A DNA stretch of 64,000 nt from Bog-756 sp049517675 (GTDB lineage Bacteria; Actinomycetota; Acidimicrobiia; Acidimicrobiales; RAAP-2), in NCBI GenBank assembly GCA_049517675.1, contig JBEKRV010000013.1, positions 10,837 to 74,836 of the forward strand. The letters are read 5' to 3'. Below the pieces are notes generated by a model that was not told the origin of the DNA, did not search any database, and was given only the letters and a program-made list of their open reading frames with translations. Made by a program: the position numbers and the translations under genes. Below are positions 9,237-17,150 of the stretch, piece by piece; positions within the stretch are counted from its first letter, which is position 1; each line of letters opens with the position of its first letter.

Positions 9237-9959
9237 TCAGGCGAACTGGGTGATCAGCGCGGCGAGCGCCGCGGCCCCGGCCGGTTCGAGGTGGACCTGG
9301 TCCGGCGTGAACCACTCGGGGTGGGGGGTGGCGAGTGCGTTCCAATCGGCCAGCACGGCCACCCCGGGATACCGGGCCACACCCGCCGCCAGCACCGCGT
9401 TGTCCGGTGCCGCCCAGGGGCGGGGCACGCACACGTTGACGAACACCACCCGGGAGACACCGGCGGCCGCCTGCATCATGGCGTCGACATCTGCCGGGGT
9501 GACGGTTCCGTTGGTTCCGAGCTCCACCACCAGGACGTTGCCGAGGGAGCCGGCGGCCCGGTCGGCCTGGACGACGGCGATCCCCGCCTCGAACTGACGG
9601 CTCACCAGACCGTCGACGCTGACGCCGGGGATGTCGGCGGTCAGCGCGGACTGGATGTCCAGCATGATCGAGTCGCCCACCGCGGTCACCGGTCCGGGCA
9701 CGGGCGGTGCGGGGGCACCGGCCGGGGTCCCGGTCGTCGCGGCTCCGTTCGGGACGGTGGTCGGAGCTTGCGTCGGCGTCGTACCGGCGACTCCTGCGAC
9801 GGTGGCCGGGGTGGCGGTGGTGGCCGGGGCGGACAGGGGTGTCGTCGAGCCGGTGGACCCGGCATGGCCGTCGTCCGCGAGTCCGAGACCGACCAGGGCG
9901 GCGAGCACGGCCACCACCACGGCCCCGATGAACCGGTCGACTCGGCCGACGCCCGACAT
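9237..9959 (-). CDS. Membrane-anchored SGNH hydrolase-like protein
   Basis: 240 residues from the ATG at 9959, which has CAGACT 6 nt upstream; the ATG at 9977 is the alternative. An N-terminal membrane segment (residues about 10-30) is followed by a Thr/Pro/Ala-rich stalk and then a compact SGNH-type domain. Block I is AVGDSIMLD, block III is VELGTNG, and the terminal Asp-x2-His pair is TPDQVHL. This matches the detached extracytoplasmic SGNH domain often fused to OafA-type acyltransferases, which acts as an O-acetyl esterase or transferase on cell surface sugars. Substrate unknown. A second GDS-motif exported protein occurs at 30993. Confidence 0.78.
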   Translation of the reverse strand: MSGVGRVDRFIGAVVVAVLAALVGLGLADDGHAGSTGSTTPLSAPATTATPATVAGVAGTTPTQAPTTVPNGAATTGTPAGAPAPPVPGPVTAVGDSIMLDIQSALTADIPGVSVDGLVSRQFEAGIAVVQADRAAGSLGNVLVVELGTNGTVTPADVDAMMQAAAGVSRVVFVNVCVPRPWAAPDNAVLAAGVARYPGVAVLADWNALATPHPEWFTPDQVHLEPAGAAALAALITQFA

Positions 9960-10065
9960 CCTCCAAGTCTGGCCCATCCGGGGGCCCGAACGGTCCCCTG
10001 GGCGCGATCCGGGTGGCGGTGGGCGGCCGGGGGAGGGGTGGTCCCGGACCGGGTAGGCGTACTCG

Positions 10066-10071
10066 TAGACT
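10066..10071 (+). promoter_or_regulatory. Leaderless-type -10 box (TAGACT)
   Basis: TAGACT ends 7 nt before GTG 10079, and no Shine-Dalgarno lies in between. It decides the start codon of the phosphatidyltransferase gene. Confidence 0.55.
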
Positions 10072-10078
10072 CGATCAC

Positions 10079-10738
10079 GTGGACGGCGTCGACGGCAGGG
10101 CAGTGGTGGCGGCGGGGGCCGATCCGGACATCTCCTCGGAGGACGAGGGGCTCGACCGGATCGCCACCGTCCCCAATCTGGTGACCCTGGTCAGGCTGGC
10201 CTGCATCCCGCTGTACGTGTGGTTGCTCTTCGGCTCGCACCGCCAGACCGCGGCCGCCGTGCTGCTCGGCCTCCTCGGCGCCACCGACTGGGTCGACGGC
10301 TACGTGGCCCGGCGCTACCACCAGGTGTCGACCCTCGGGAAGGTGCTCGATCCGGTGGCCGACCGGGTCCTGGTGGTCACCGCGGTCGTGACGATCATGA
10401 TCCACGGTGCCGTGCCGGTGTGGTTCGGCGTGGCCACCCTGGCCCGCGAGGTGGTGGTGTCCGGGGCCGTGCTCCTGCTCGCCTCGCTGGGGGCGGCGCG
10501 CATCGACGTCCTGTGGGTGGGCAAGGCCGGGACGTTCGCGCTGATGTGCGCCTACCCGCTCTTCCTGCTCAGCCACGGGAGCGCCGGGTGGCAGACGGTG
10601 GTCCACGTGGCCGCCTGGGTGATCGGTGTGCTCGGTCTGACCCTGGCGTGGGTGGCCGCCGCGTCCTATGTGCCGGTGGCGCGGCGGGCGCTCGCCGACG
10701 GGCGCCGACACGACACAGCTCCGACGACGAGGGGATGA
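10079..10738 (+). CDS. CDP-alcohol phosphatidyltransferase
   Basis: 219 residues from GTG 10079. The catalytic CDP-alcohol signature D-x2-D-G-x2-A-R-x8-G-x3-D-x3-D is present: TDWVDGYVARRYH, then STLGKVLDPVADR. About six membrane segments follow the pattern of PgsA-type enzymes, starting at VTLVRLACIPLYVWLLF. It should transfer a phosphatidyl group from CDP-diacylglycerol to an alcohol such as glycerol 3-phosphate or inositol phosphate; the acceptor is not determined by the motif. The gene ends 4 bp before the nucleotidyltransferase fusion, and the two probably form an operon. The mannose/sugar context could hint at a phosphatidylinositol phosphate link, which is speculation. Confidence 0.88.
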   Translation: MDGVDGRAVVAAGADPDISSEDEGLDRIATVPNLVTLVRLACIPLYVWLLFGSHRQTAAAVLLGLLGATDWVDGYVARRYHQVSTLGKVLDPVADRVLVVTAVVTIMIHGAVPVWFGVATLAREVVVSGAVLLLASLGAARIDVLWVGKAGTFALMCAYPLFLLSHGSAGWQTVVHVAAWVIGVLGLTLAWVAAASYVPVARRALADGRRHDTAPTTRG

Positions 10739-10742
10739 CCCG

Positions 10743-13229
10743 ATGAAGGCAGTGATCATGGCAGGCGGCGAGGGGACCCGCCTGCGCCCGCTCACCTCGA
10801 ACCAGCCAAAGCCCATGCTCCCCATGGCGAACATCCCGATGATGGAGCACGTGGTGAACCTCCTGCGCACCCACGGCTTCGAGGACATCGTGGTGACCGT
10901 GGCCTTCATGGCCAACGCGATCCGGACCTACTTCGGCGACGGGTCCGAGTTCGGCGTCCGCATGGTCTACGCCACCGAGTCGACGCCGCTCGGGACGGCC
11001 GGCTCGGTCCGCAACGCCAAGGACGAGCTCGACGAGCGGTTCCTGGTGATCTCGGGGGACGTCCTCACCGACATCGACCTCGGTCAGGTGGTGGAGTTCC
11101 ACGACCGACGGGGGGCGCTGGCCACCCTCGCCCTCAAGGCCGTCGAGAACCCGCTCGAGTTCGGCATCGTGATCACCTCCGAGGACGGCTCGATCGAACG
11201 GTTCCTGGAGAAGCCGACTTGGGGCCAGGTGTTCAGCGACACCATCAACACGGGTATCTACGTGCTCGAGCCGGAGATCTTCGACTTCATCCCCGAGGGG
11301 CAGTCCGTCGACTTCTCCGGCGAGACGTTCCCGGCGGCGCTGGCCGCGGGCAAGGGGCTGTTCGGCTACGTGGCCGACGGGTACTGGGAGGACGTGGGCA
11401 CCCTCGAGGCCTACCTGAGCTCCCACCAGGACATCCTCGACCGGAAGGTCCAGGTGGACATCGCCGGGTTCCCGCTGCGACCGGACATCTGGGTGGGCAA
11501 GGGTGCCGAGATCGACCCCAGCGTCGAGATGACCGGCCCGGCCGTCATCGGCGACAACTGCGTGGTGGGCCCCGGGGCCAGCCTGGGTGCCTACTGCACG
11601 CTCGGTCGCAACGTGCGCATCGGCGACAACGCGGTGGTCGAGCGCTCGGTGGTCCACGACAACACCTACCTCGGGTCCGGGGTCCGGATCGAGGGGAGCG
11701 TCCTCGGGCGGGGGTCCGACCTGCGCCAGGGGGTGCGGTGCGGGGAGGGTGTCGTCCTGGGCGACGAGTGCTTCGTCGGCGCCCACGCGGAGATCAGCGC
11801 CGGGGTCAAGATCTACCCGTTCAAGACCGTCGAGGCCGGCGCCATCGTGAACTCGTCCATCGTGTGGGAGTCGCGCGGTGCCCGCTCGCTCTTCGGGCGC
11901 GACGGTGTCCGGGGGCTGGCCAACGTGGACATCAGCCCCGAACTGGCCGTCCGGCTGTCCATGGCGTGGGCGTCGACCCTCGAGAAGGGCGCCACGGTCA
12001 CCAGCTCGCGGGACACCAGTCGGGCGGCGCGTGTCCTCAAGCGGGCGATCATGGTCGGCTGCAACGCCGCCGGGGTCAACGTCGACGACCTCGAAGCGGC
12101 CACCGTCCCGGTGACCCGGTTCCAGATCACCTCGTCGGCGAGCACGGCCGGCGTGACCGTGCGGCTCGACCCCCACGACCCCCAGTCGGTGGTGCTCCGC
12201 TTCTTCGACGAGGACGGCATCGACGTCGACGAGGCGACGCAGCGGAAGATCGAGCGCCTCTACCACCGGGAGGACTTCCGGCGGGTCCTGGCCAGGGAGA
12301 TCGGTGACCTCGGCTTCCCTCCCCGGACACTCGAGCACTACACGGCCGCCCTCATCGACTCGGTCGACCTCTCCTCGGCCCGCACGGCCGGCCTGAAGCT
12401 GGTGCTCGACTACTCGTACGGGACCGCCAGCTTCGTGATGCCCACGCTGCTGGCCAAGATCGAGGCCGAGGTGCTGGTGGTGAACCCGTACGCCAACACG
12501 GCGAGCGTGCTGACCTTCGACCGCCAGGCCGCCGCGGCACGGGTCTCCGACCTCGTGCGGGCGTCCGGCGCCCACCTGGGTGCCGTCATCGACCCCGGGG
12601 GCGAGTTCGTGGACGTCGTGGACGACCTGGGCCACCGGCTCAGCCACGACGAGGCCCTGCTGGTGCTCATCACCCTGGTCACCGAGGCGGTGCCCGGTGC
12701 GCGGATCGCCCTTCCGGTGGCGGCGAGCGGGGCGGCCGAGCGGATCTGCAGGGACGCCGGTGCCGAGGTCGTCTGGACCAAGCTGTCGGCCTCCCACCTG
12801 ATGGACGTGGCCCGTTCGGAGAAGGTGACCCTCGCGGCCAGCCAGTCCGGTGGGTTCATCTTCCCGAATTTCCTGCCCGCGTTCGACGGGGCGGCCACCC
12901 TGGTCAACCTCATCGCACTGCTCACGTCGACCGGCCGGAAGCTGTCGGAGGTGGTGGCGGCGATGCCCCCGGTGCGCATCGCCCACCAGGCCGTGCACAC
13001 GCCGTGGGACCAGAAGGGGATGGTCATGCGGACACTGGTGGAGCGGTCCCAGGGACGCGAGCTGATCCTGGTGGACGGGGTCAAGGTCATCGAGGACGAC
13101 GGGTGGGCGCTGGTGCTCCCCGACCCCGAGGAGCCGGTGACCCACGTGTGGGCGGAGGCGCCCAGCGCGTCGCAGGCCGAGAGCCGGGCCCAGGAGTACG
13201 CCACCAGGCTCGAGCAGCTCCTCCACTGA
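10743..13229 (+). CDS. Sugar-1-phosphate nucleotidyltransferase fused to a phosphomannomutase-like domain
   Basis: 828 residues; ATG preceded by GAGGGGATGACCCG. Residues 1-235 are a nucleotidyltransferase (MAGGEGTRLRPLTSNQPKPM, later NTGIYVLEPE and YWEDVGT). Residues about 250-370 are hexapeptide repeats of a left-handed beta-helix. From about 385 onward it is a phosphohexomutase-like region beginning RDTSRAARVLKRA. This fusion is typical of actinobacteria and is usually annotated as mannose-1-phosphate guanylyltransferase. The mutase half appears degenerate: where active enzymes have TASHNP it reads SSASTAG, and where they have the metal loop DGDxDR it reads DPGGEF. The mutase part may therefore be structural or regulatory. 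The nucleotidyltransferase half looks intact. Confidence 0.88.
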   Translation: MKAVIMAGGEGTRLRPLTSNQPKPMLPMANIPMMEHVVNLLRTHGFEDIVVTVAFMANAIRTYFGDGSEFGVRMVYATESTPLGTAGSVRNAKDELDERFLVISGDVLTDIDLGQVVEFHDRRGALATLALKAVENPLEFGIVITSEDGSIERFLEKPTWGQVFSDTINTGIYVLEPEIFDFIPEGQSVDFSGETFPAALAAGKGLFGYVADGYWEDVGTLEAYLSSHQDILDRKVQVDIAGFPLRPDIWVGKGAEIDPSVEMTGPAVIGDNCVVGPGASLGAYCTLGRNVRIGDNAVVERSVVHDNTYLGSGVRIEGSVLGRGSDLRQGVRCGEGVVLGDECFVGAHAEISAGVKIYPFKTVEAGAIVNSSIVWESRGARSLFGRDGVRGLANVDISPELAVRLSMAWASTLEKGATVTSSRDTSRAARVLKRAIMVGCNAAGVNVDDLEAATVPVTRFQITSSASTAGVTVRLDPHDPQSVVLRFFDEDGIDVDEATQRKIERLYHREDFRRVLAREIGDLGFPPRTLEHYTAALIDSVDLSSARTAGLKLVLDYSYGTASFVMPTLLAKIEAEVLVVNPYANTASVLTFDRQAAAARVSDLVRASGAHLGAVIDPGGEFVDVVDDLGHRLSHDEALLVLITLVTEAVPGARIALPVAASGAAERICRDAGAEVVWTKLSASHLMDVARSEKVTLAASQSGGFIFPNFLPAFDGAATLVNLIALLTSTGRKLSEVVAAMPPVRIAHQAVHTPWDQKGMVMRTLVERSQGRELILVDGVKVIEDDGWALVLPDPEEPVTHVWAEAPSASQAESRAQEYATRLEQLLH

Positions 13230-13244
13230 GCACTCCGGTCGACG

Positions 13245-13266
13245 CCGGTCCGGTAGGGCGGACCGG
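13245..13266 (+). terminator. Hairpin after the nucleotidyltransferase fusion gene
   Basis: A perfect 7-bp stem CCGGTCC/GGACCGG with an 8-nt loop starts 16 nt after the stop codon. There is no T-run, as is usual at this GC content. Confidence 0.45.
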
Positions 13267-13278
13267 TCGCCGGTCGGA

Positions 13279-13284
13279 TAGGGT
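13279..13284 (+). promoter_or_regulatory. Leaderless-type -10 box (TAGGGT)
   Basis: TAGGGT ends 8 nt before the gcvH ATG (13293), with no Shine-Dalgarno. Confidence 0.55.
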
Positions 13285-13292
13285 CCCGGACC

Positions 13293-13673
13293 ATGAACGT
13301 GCCTGACGACCTGCGGTATTCGAGTGACCACGAGTGGGCCCGGACGTCGGGTGGCCGGGTGCGGGTGGGGATCACCGACTTCGCCCAGGACGCGTTGGGC
13401 GACGTCGTGTTCGTGGACCTCCCCCGGACGGGTGCCACCGTCGAGGCCGGGGGCCTCGTCGGCGAGGTCGAGTCGACCAAGTCGGTGTCCGAGATCTACG
13501 CGCCGGTCGCCGGTGAGGTGGTCGCCGTCAACGACGGTCTGACCGACGCCCCCGAGCTGGTGAACAGGGACCCGTACGGGGAGGGCTGGATCTGTGAGAT
13601 CGTCCCTGTCGACCCCGTCGCGGCGGACGCGCTGCTCGACGCCGCGGGCTACCGTCAGCTCACGGAAGATTGA
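13293..13673 (+). CDS. gcvH: Glycine cleavage system H protein
   Basis: 126 residues, the usual length. The lipoylation lysine is in the motif ESTKSVSEIYAP, and the N-terminus YSSDHEWAR is diagnostic. GcvH carries the aminomethyl group on lipoate between the P, T and L proteins during glycine breakdown to CO2, NH3 and methylene-tetrahydrofolate. The other gcv genes are not in the window. The gene is followed by an FHA gene, a MerR gene and a DUF151 gene, the same order as Rv1826-Rv1829 in Mycobacterium tuberculosis, which supports vertical inheritance of this block. Confidence 0.95.
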   Translation: MNVPDDLRYSSDHEWARTSGGRVRVGITDFAQDALGDVVFVDLPRTGATVEAGGLVGEVESTKSVSEIYAPVAGEVVAVNDGLTDAPELVNRDPYGEGWICEIVPVDPVAADALLDAAGYRQLTED

Positions 13674-13719
13674 GCCCGGCCACCGGGGAGGCCCTCGGGA
13701 GCGCACGGTCCGGAGCGGC

Positions 13720-13725
13720 TACGTT
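13720..13725 (+). promoter_or_regulatory. Leaderless-type -10 box (TACGTT)
   Basis: TACGTT ends 7 nt before GTG 13733 and fixes the start of the zinc-ribbon/FHA gene. Confidence 0.5.
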
Positions 13726-13732
13726 GGATCAC

Positions 13733-14206
13733 GTGTTCTGCCACAACTGCGGCCATCGGAATCCCGAAGGGGTCAACTTCTGTTCGTCCTGTGGCGCATC
13801 GATGGTGACGTCGGCCCCGGACACCTCGGTCTCGGTCAGCCCGGTCGAGGATCTCCACGACTCCGGTGACGGTGGTGCCCCGGTCGGCCAGCTCGAGCTC
13901 CCGCGGGGGGTCGGCCTGCTGGTCGTGCGCCGGGGAAACGACGAGGGTGCCCGGTTCCCGTTGGAGAACGGGGAGACCACCGTCGGGCGGCACCCGGACA
14001 GCGACGTGTTCCTCGACGACGTGACGGTGTCGCGCAAGCACGCGGTCTTCGTCACCGAGGACCAGGTGACCACGGTGCGCGACTGCGGCTCGTTGAACGG
14101 GACCTACGTCAACCGGGAACGGATCGAGGAAGCGACACTGGCGAGCGGCGACGAGGTGCAGGTGGGCAAGTTCAAGCTGGTCTACCTGCGTGGAGCGGTG
14201 GAATGA
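13733..14206 (+). CDS. Zinc-ribbon plus FHA domain protein (GarA/OdhI position)
   Basis: 157 residues from GTG 13733. The N-terminus is a zinc ribbon with four cysteines (C3, C6, C17, C20 in CHNCGHRNPEGVNFCSSC). Residues about 60-150 form an FHA phosphothreonine-binding domain with the conserved GRHPDSD, VSRKHA and LNGTYVN motifs. By gene order it corresponds to GarA/OdhI, which binds 2-oxoglutarate dehydrogenase, glutamate dehydrogenase and glutamate synthase and is switched off by phosphorylation of an N-terminal ETTSVF motif. That motif is absent; the N-terminal extension has a metal site instead and only PDTSVSV. It could still be phosphorylated, but the switch must differ. GltBD and KorAB are both in this window. 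Confidence 0.85.
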   Translation: MFCHNCGHRNPEGVNFCSSCGASMVTSAPDTSVSVSPVEDLHDSGDGGAPVGQLELPRGVGLLVVRRGNDEGARFPLENGETTVGRHPDSDVFLDDVTVSRKHAVFVTEDQVTTVRDCGSLNGTYVNRERIEEATLASGDEVQVGKFKLVYLRGAVE

Positions 14207-14219
14207 CCGGCGGCGGGCG

Positions 14220-15452
14220 GTGAGCGCGCGCTCGTACCTCTCGATCGGTGACGTGCTCACCCTCCTCCGCCAGGAATTCCCCGACGTGACCATCTCGAAG
14301 ATCCGCTTCCTGGAGAGCCAGGGACTGGTCAATCCGGAACGGACCCCGTCGGGGTACCGCAAGTTCTACGAGCACGACGTCGAGCGCCTGCGGTGGGTGC
14401 TCCGCCAGCAGCGCGAGCACTTCCTGCCGCTCAAGGTGATCAAGGACCGCCTCGACGAGGACGCCAACGGCGCGGTGGAGGGCTCCGCCCGCCCCGCCGC
14501 CAAATCGCCGGCCGTGGCGGTGGTGGCCCCGGCGGCCGTCGATCCCGGTGCGGGCGAACCGGTACTGGTCGGTCAGCGGGCGCGGTCGGGCGCGCGGGCC
14601 GTGGAGGCCGCGGGTGCCCCCGCCGAGCCGTCTTCGGGGCTCCCCGGGATCGAGGCGGGAGCACCCCGTGATCCGACCGGGACGATCTCCGGGGATCACG
14701 GGGCGACACCACCCGCCGACTCCGCCGGACCCACCCCGGTCGGTCGAGGCCCCCGCGGCGGCGCGGCGACCCCGGCCGCCCCGGCCGCCCCGGCCGCCCC
14801 GGCGACGAGGACTGCCGCCGCCGGCCCCGACGGCGCGGCCGCTCCGGCGGGTGCCCGCTCCTCGGGCAACGGGTCGGGCGGCACCGGCCCCGCGGGCGGG
14901 CGCGCCGATCCGCCGCCGTCCAAACCGGCGTCGCGGGCCGCCCGGGTCGCCGCCAACCGGGCCGGTCCGGCCGCCCCGGCCGGGTCGGTGCCGCCCGTAC
15001 CTGCCGCGACGTCCACCGACGCTCCCGCCGGGACCGCCGGGGCCGTCGAATCCATGCTGTCGGGGACGGGCGGCGCCAGCCTCACCAGGGAGGAGCTCGT
15101 GGCGGCGAGCGGGCTCTCCGACGAGTACGTGCGTCAGCTCGAGGAGTTCGGGCTCATCACCGCCACGACGATCGGCGGGGCCCCGTTCTTCGACGAGGAG
15201 GCCCTCACCGTGGCGAACGTGGCCGCCAAGCTGTCCGCGTTCGGCATCGAGGCCCGGCACCTGCGCCTCTACAAGAACGCCGCCGACCGCGAGGCCGGTT
15301 TCATCGAGCAGATCGTCATCCCCATGGTGCGCCAGCGCAACCCGGAGGCCCGGGCCCGGGCCGTCCACACGGCGGACGACCTGGCCCGGCTCGGCCAGCA
15401 GCTCAAGGCGTCGCTCCTGCGGAGCGCGCTGCGCGAGCTGCTGAGCAGTTGA
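14220..15452 (+). CDS. ftsR: MerR-family regulator of the FtsR type with a long Ala/Pro/Gly linker
   Basis: 410 residues from GTG 14220, 13 nt after the FHA gene; an upstream GTG at 14190 is possible. Residues 1-75 are a MerR winged helix (YLSIGDVLTLLRQEFPDV, SKIRFLESQGLVNPERT, GYRKFYEHDVERLRWV). Residues about 280-410 are the second conserved domain (TREELVAASGLSDEYVRQLE, then HLRLYKNAADREAGFIEQ). Between them lies a roughly 190-residue Ala/Pro/Gly/Arg linker, including AAP repeats. Orthologues next to garA (Rv1828, corynebacterial FtsR) are about 250 residues and activate ftsZ; this one is much longer because of the linker. The symbol is given from synteny and domain order. Confidence 0.82.
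   Translation: MSARSYLSIGDVLTLLRQEFPDVTISKIRFLESQGLVNPERTPSGYRKFYEHDVERLRWVLRQQREHFLPLKVIKDRLDEDANGAVEGSARPAAKSPAVAVVAPAAVDPGAGEPVLVGQRARSGARAVEAAGAPAEPSSGLPGIEAGAPRDPTGTISGDHGATPPADSAGPTPVGRGPRGGAATPAAPAAPAAPATRTAAAGPDGAAAPAGARSSGNGSGGTGPAGGRADPPPSKPASRAARVAANRAGPAAPAGSVPPVPAATSTDAPAGTAGAVESMLSGTGGASLTREELVAASGLSDEYVRQLEEFGLITATTIGGAPFFDEEALTVANVAAKLSAFGIEARHLRLYKNAADREAGFIEQIVIPMVRQRNPEARARAVHTADDLARLGQQLKASLLRSALRELLSS
14771..14803 (+). repeat. 9-bp tandem repeat inside ftsR
   Basis: The unit CCCGGCCGC occurs three times plus a partial fourth copy and encodes AAP repeats in the linker. It is prone to slippage, and changes in multiples of 9 bp would keep the frame. Confidence 0.8.
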
Positions 15453-15499
15453 CCCCGTCCCCGCCATCCGTCGGCGGACGGCGCACGGGTCGACGGGGT
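15452..15499 (+). terminator. Nested inverted repeat after ftsR
   Basis: Outer arms ACCCCGTC/GACGGGGT (15452-15459, 15492-15499) enclose an inner stem CCGTC/GACGG with a GGCG loop (15468-15481). It begins at the last base of the ftsR stop codon, as expected for a transcription terminator or a 3' end stabiliser. Confidence 0.5.
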
Positions 15500-15526
15500 G
15501 CCGACACGGTCGGCGTCGCCGCCGAG

Positions 15527-15532
15527 TAGGTT
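15527..15532 (+). promoter_or_regulatory. Leaderless-type -10 box (TAGGTT)
   Basis: TAGGTT ends 6 nt before ATG 15539 of the DUF151 gene; no Shine-Dalgarno is present. Confidence 0.55.
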
Positions 15533-15538
15533 TGGGGC

Positions 15539-16069
15539 ATGGTCGAGGTGCGGCTCCGGGCAGTTCGGGTGGATCTCCAGTCGAACACGCCGGTCCTCCT
15601 GCTCCAGGAGTCCGACGGGCTGGGGCGGACGCTGCCGATCTTCATCGGCGCCCCCGAGGCGACGGCAATCGCCTTCGCGCTCCAGGGCATGGACACGCCA
15701 CGACCGATGACCCACGACCTGATCCGGGACCTCCTCGAGGCCCTCGGGTCCGACGTGCTCCGGGTCGTGGTGACCGAGCTCCGCTCCAGCACCTACTACG
15801 CCGAGATCGTGCTCGCCCAGGGCGGGGGTGAGCTCCCGGTGTCGTCCCGCCCGTCGGACGCGGTGGCAGTCGCCGTGCGCACCGGGGCCCCGCTCTTCGT
15901 GGCCGACGACCTCATGGACGCGGAGGGCATCATGCTGGCCGTCGACGAGGAGGACGAGGACGGGGAGTCCGACGACGAACCCGTCGAGGAGGGCGGCAAT
16001 CCCGAGGAGATCGTTGGCGAGTTCCGCAGCTTCCTCGACAACATCCGCCCCGAGGACTTCTCCTCCTAG
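15539..16069 (+). CDS. DUF151 (bifunctional nuclease) family protein
   Basis: 176 residues. The conserved core RAVRVDLQSNTPVLLLQE, LPIFIGAPEATAIAFAL and RPSDAVAVAVRTGAPLFV marks DUF151, a family with reported RNase/DNase activity in plants and solved structures in Thermotoga. The C-terminal 45 residues are very acidic (EEDEDGESDDEP) and then end in a helix, GEFRSFLDNIRPEDF, as in actinobacterial homologues. It is the last member of the conserved gcvH-garA-ftsR-DUF151 block. It converges with the reductase gene across 22 bp that contain two CCCGGG palindromes. Cytoplasmic. Confidence 0.88.
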   Translation: MVEVRLRAVRVDLQSNTPVLLLQESDGLGRTLPIFIGAPEATAIAFALQGMDTPRPMTHDLIRDLLEALGSDVLRVVVTELRSSTYYAEIVLAQGGGELPVSSRPSDAVAVAVRTGAPLFVADDLMDAEGIMLAVDEEDEDGESDDEPVEEGGNPEEIVGEFRSFLDNIRPEDFSS

Positions 16070-16091
16070 CGCGCAATGGGCCGGTCCCGGG

Positions 16092-17129
16092 TCACGTCCC
16101 GGGTCGGACCAGCATCCTGCCCCTCACCCGACCCGCCAGGATGTCGTCGAGGACCGGTTCCAGCCCGTCGAGACCGACCTCGCCCTCGATCAGGGCGTCG
16201 ACGGCCTCCGGCGGGAACGACGCCGCCATCTCGACCCAGACCGACCGGCGCTCGGCGATGGGGGTCTCCACGGTGTCGATGCCGAGCAGCGCGCAGCCGC
16301 GCACGATGAAGGGGTAGACCGACGACTCGAACGCGCTTCCGCCGGTGAGTCCGCTGGCCGCGACCGCCGCACCGTAGCGGAGGGTGCGGAGCACCGAGGT
16401 CAGGGTGGCCCCGCCCACGCAGTCGACGGCCCCGGCCCACCGTTCGGGCCCGAGCGTCCGGTCGGGCGCCACCACCAGGTCGTCCCGCCCGATGACCTCG
16501 GCGGCGCCGAGCCCGACGAGCTGGTCGCGGCCCGAGGGGCGCCCGGTGCTGGCCACGACCTCGTACCCGCGCGCCGCGCACAGGGCGACGGCCATGCCGC
16601 CCACCCCGCCGGACGCTCCGGTGACCAGCACCGGCCCGGTCCCCGGGCGCAGTCCGTGGTGTTCGAGCCGGTGGAGCGACAGCGCGGCCGTGAACCCGGC
16701 GGTACCGAGCGCGGCCGCCCGTCGTGGGGTCAGTCCGTCCGGAAGGGGGACGACCCACTCCGACGGCACCCGGGCGAACCGGGCGAATCCGCCGTGGCGG
16801 GCCACACCGAGGCCGTAACCGTGCACGACGACCCGGCTGCCCGGCGCGACGGAACCGGAGCGCGACTCGACCACCGTCCCGACGAGGTCGACCCCGGGCA
16901 CCAGGGGCGATGCCCGGGACACCCGGTTGCCGGGTCGGGTGACCATGCCGTCCTTGTAGTTGACGGCGGACCAGTCCACCTCGACGAGCACGTCGCCGGG
17001 CGGGAGGTCGGCGAGGGTGAGCGGGGACACCCCGCAGGTGACACGGTCCCCGTCCCGGGTGACGACGAACGCCGGGAAGGGGCCGTCCCCGCCGCCGGCG
17101 GGTCCGGACGAAGTGGTGGGCGATGGCAT
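16092..17129 (-). CDS. YhdH/AcuI-type zinc-free quinone reductase / acrylyl-CoA reductase family
   Basis: 345 residues from ATG 17129. It is a medium-chain dehydrogenase/reductase without the catalytic zinc cysteines. VDWSAVNYKDGMVTRPG is the hallmark of the YhdH/YhfP/AcuI group, and the nucleotide site is VTGASGGVGGMAVALCA. The group uses NADPH to reduce acrylyl-CoA or small enones; AcuI works in 3-hydroxypropionate or DMSP metabolism. The true substrate is not evident here. The start is supported by a TACGGT box 7 nt upstream. Its promoter overlaps that of the divergent peptidase gene, only 21 bp separating the two start codons. Confidence 0.85.
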   Translation of the reverse strand: MPSPTTSSGPAGGGDGPFPAFVVTRDGDRVTCGVSPLTLADLPPGDVLVEVDWSAVNYKDGMVTRPGNRVSRASPLVPGVDLVGTVVESRSGSVAPGSRVVVHGYGLGVARHGGFARFARVPSEWVVPLPDGLTPRRAAALGTAGFTAALSLHRLEHHGLRPGTGPVLVTGASGGVGGMAVALCAARGYEVVASTGRPSGRDQLVGLGAAEVIGRDDLVVAPDRTLGPERWAGAVDCVGGATLTSVLRTLRYGAAVAASGLTGGSAFESSVYPFIVRGCALLGIDTVETPIAERRSVWVEMAASFPPEAVDALIEGEVGLDGLEPVLDDILAGRVRGRMLVRPGT

Positions 17130-17150
17130 TGCAGGTACCGTACAGATTCC
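17130..17150. promoter_or_regulatory. 21-bp divergent promoter with interlocked -10 boxes
   Basis: The whole intergenic region is 21 bp. On the plus strand TACCGT (17136-17141) lies 9 nt before ATG 17151. On the minus strand TACGGT (17142-17137) lies 7 nt before ATG 17129. The two hexamers share five base pairs, so transcription in the two directions should be mutually exclusive or paired. Confidence 0.55.

Noticed and set aside
14771..14803. CRISPR-like repeat
   Set aside because: It is a 9-bp coding tandem repeat without spacers.
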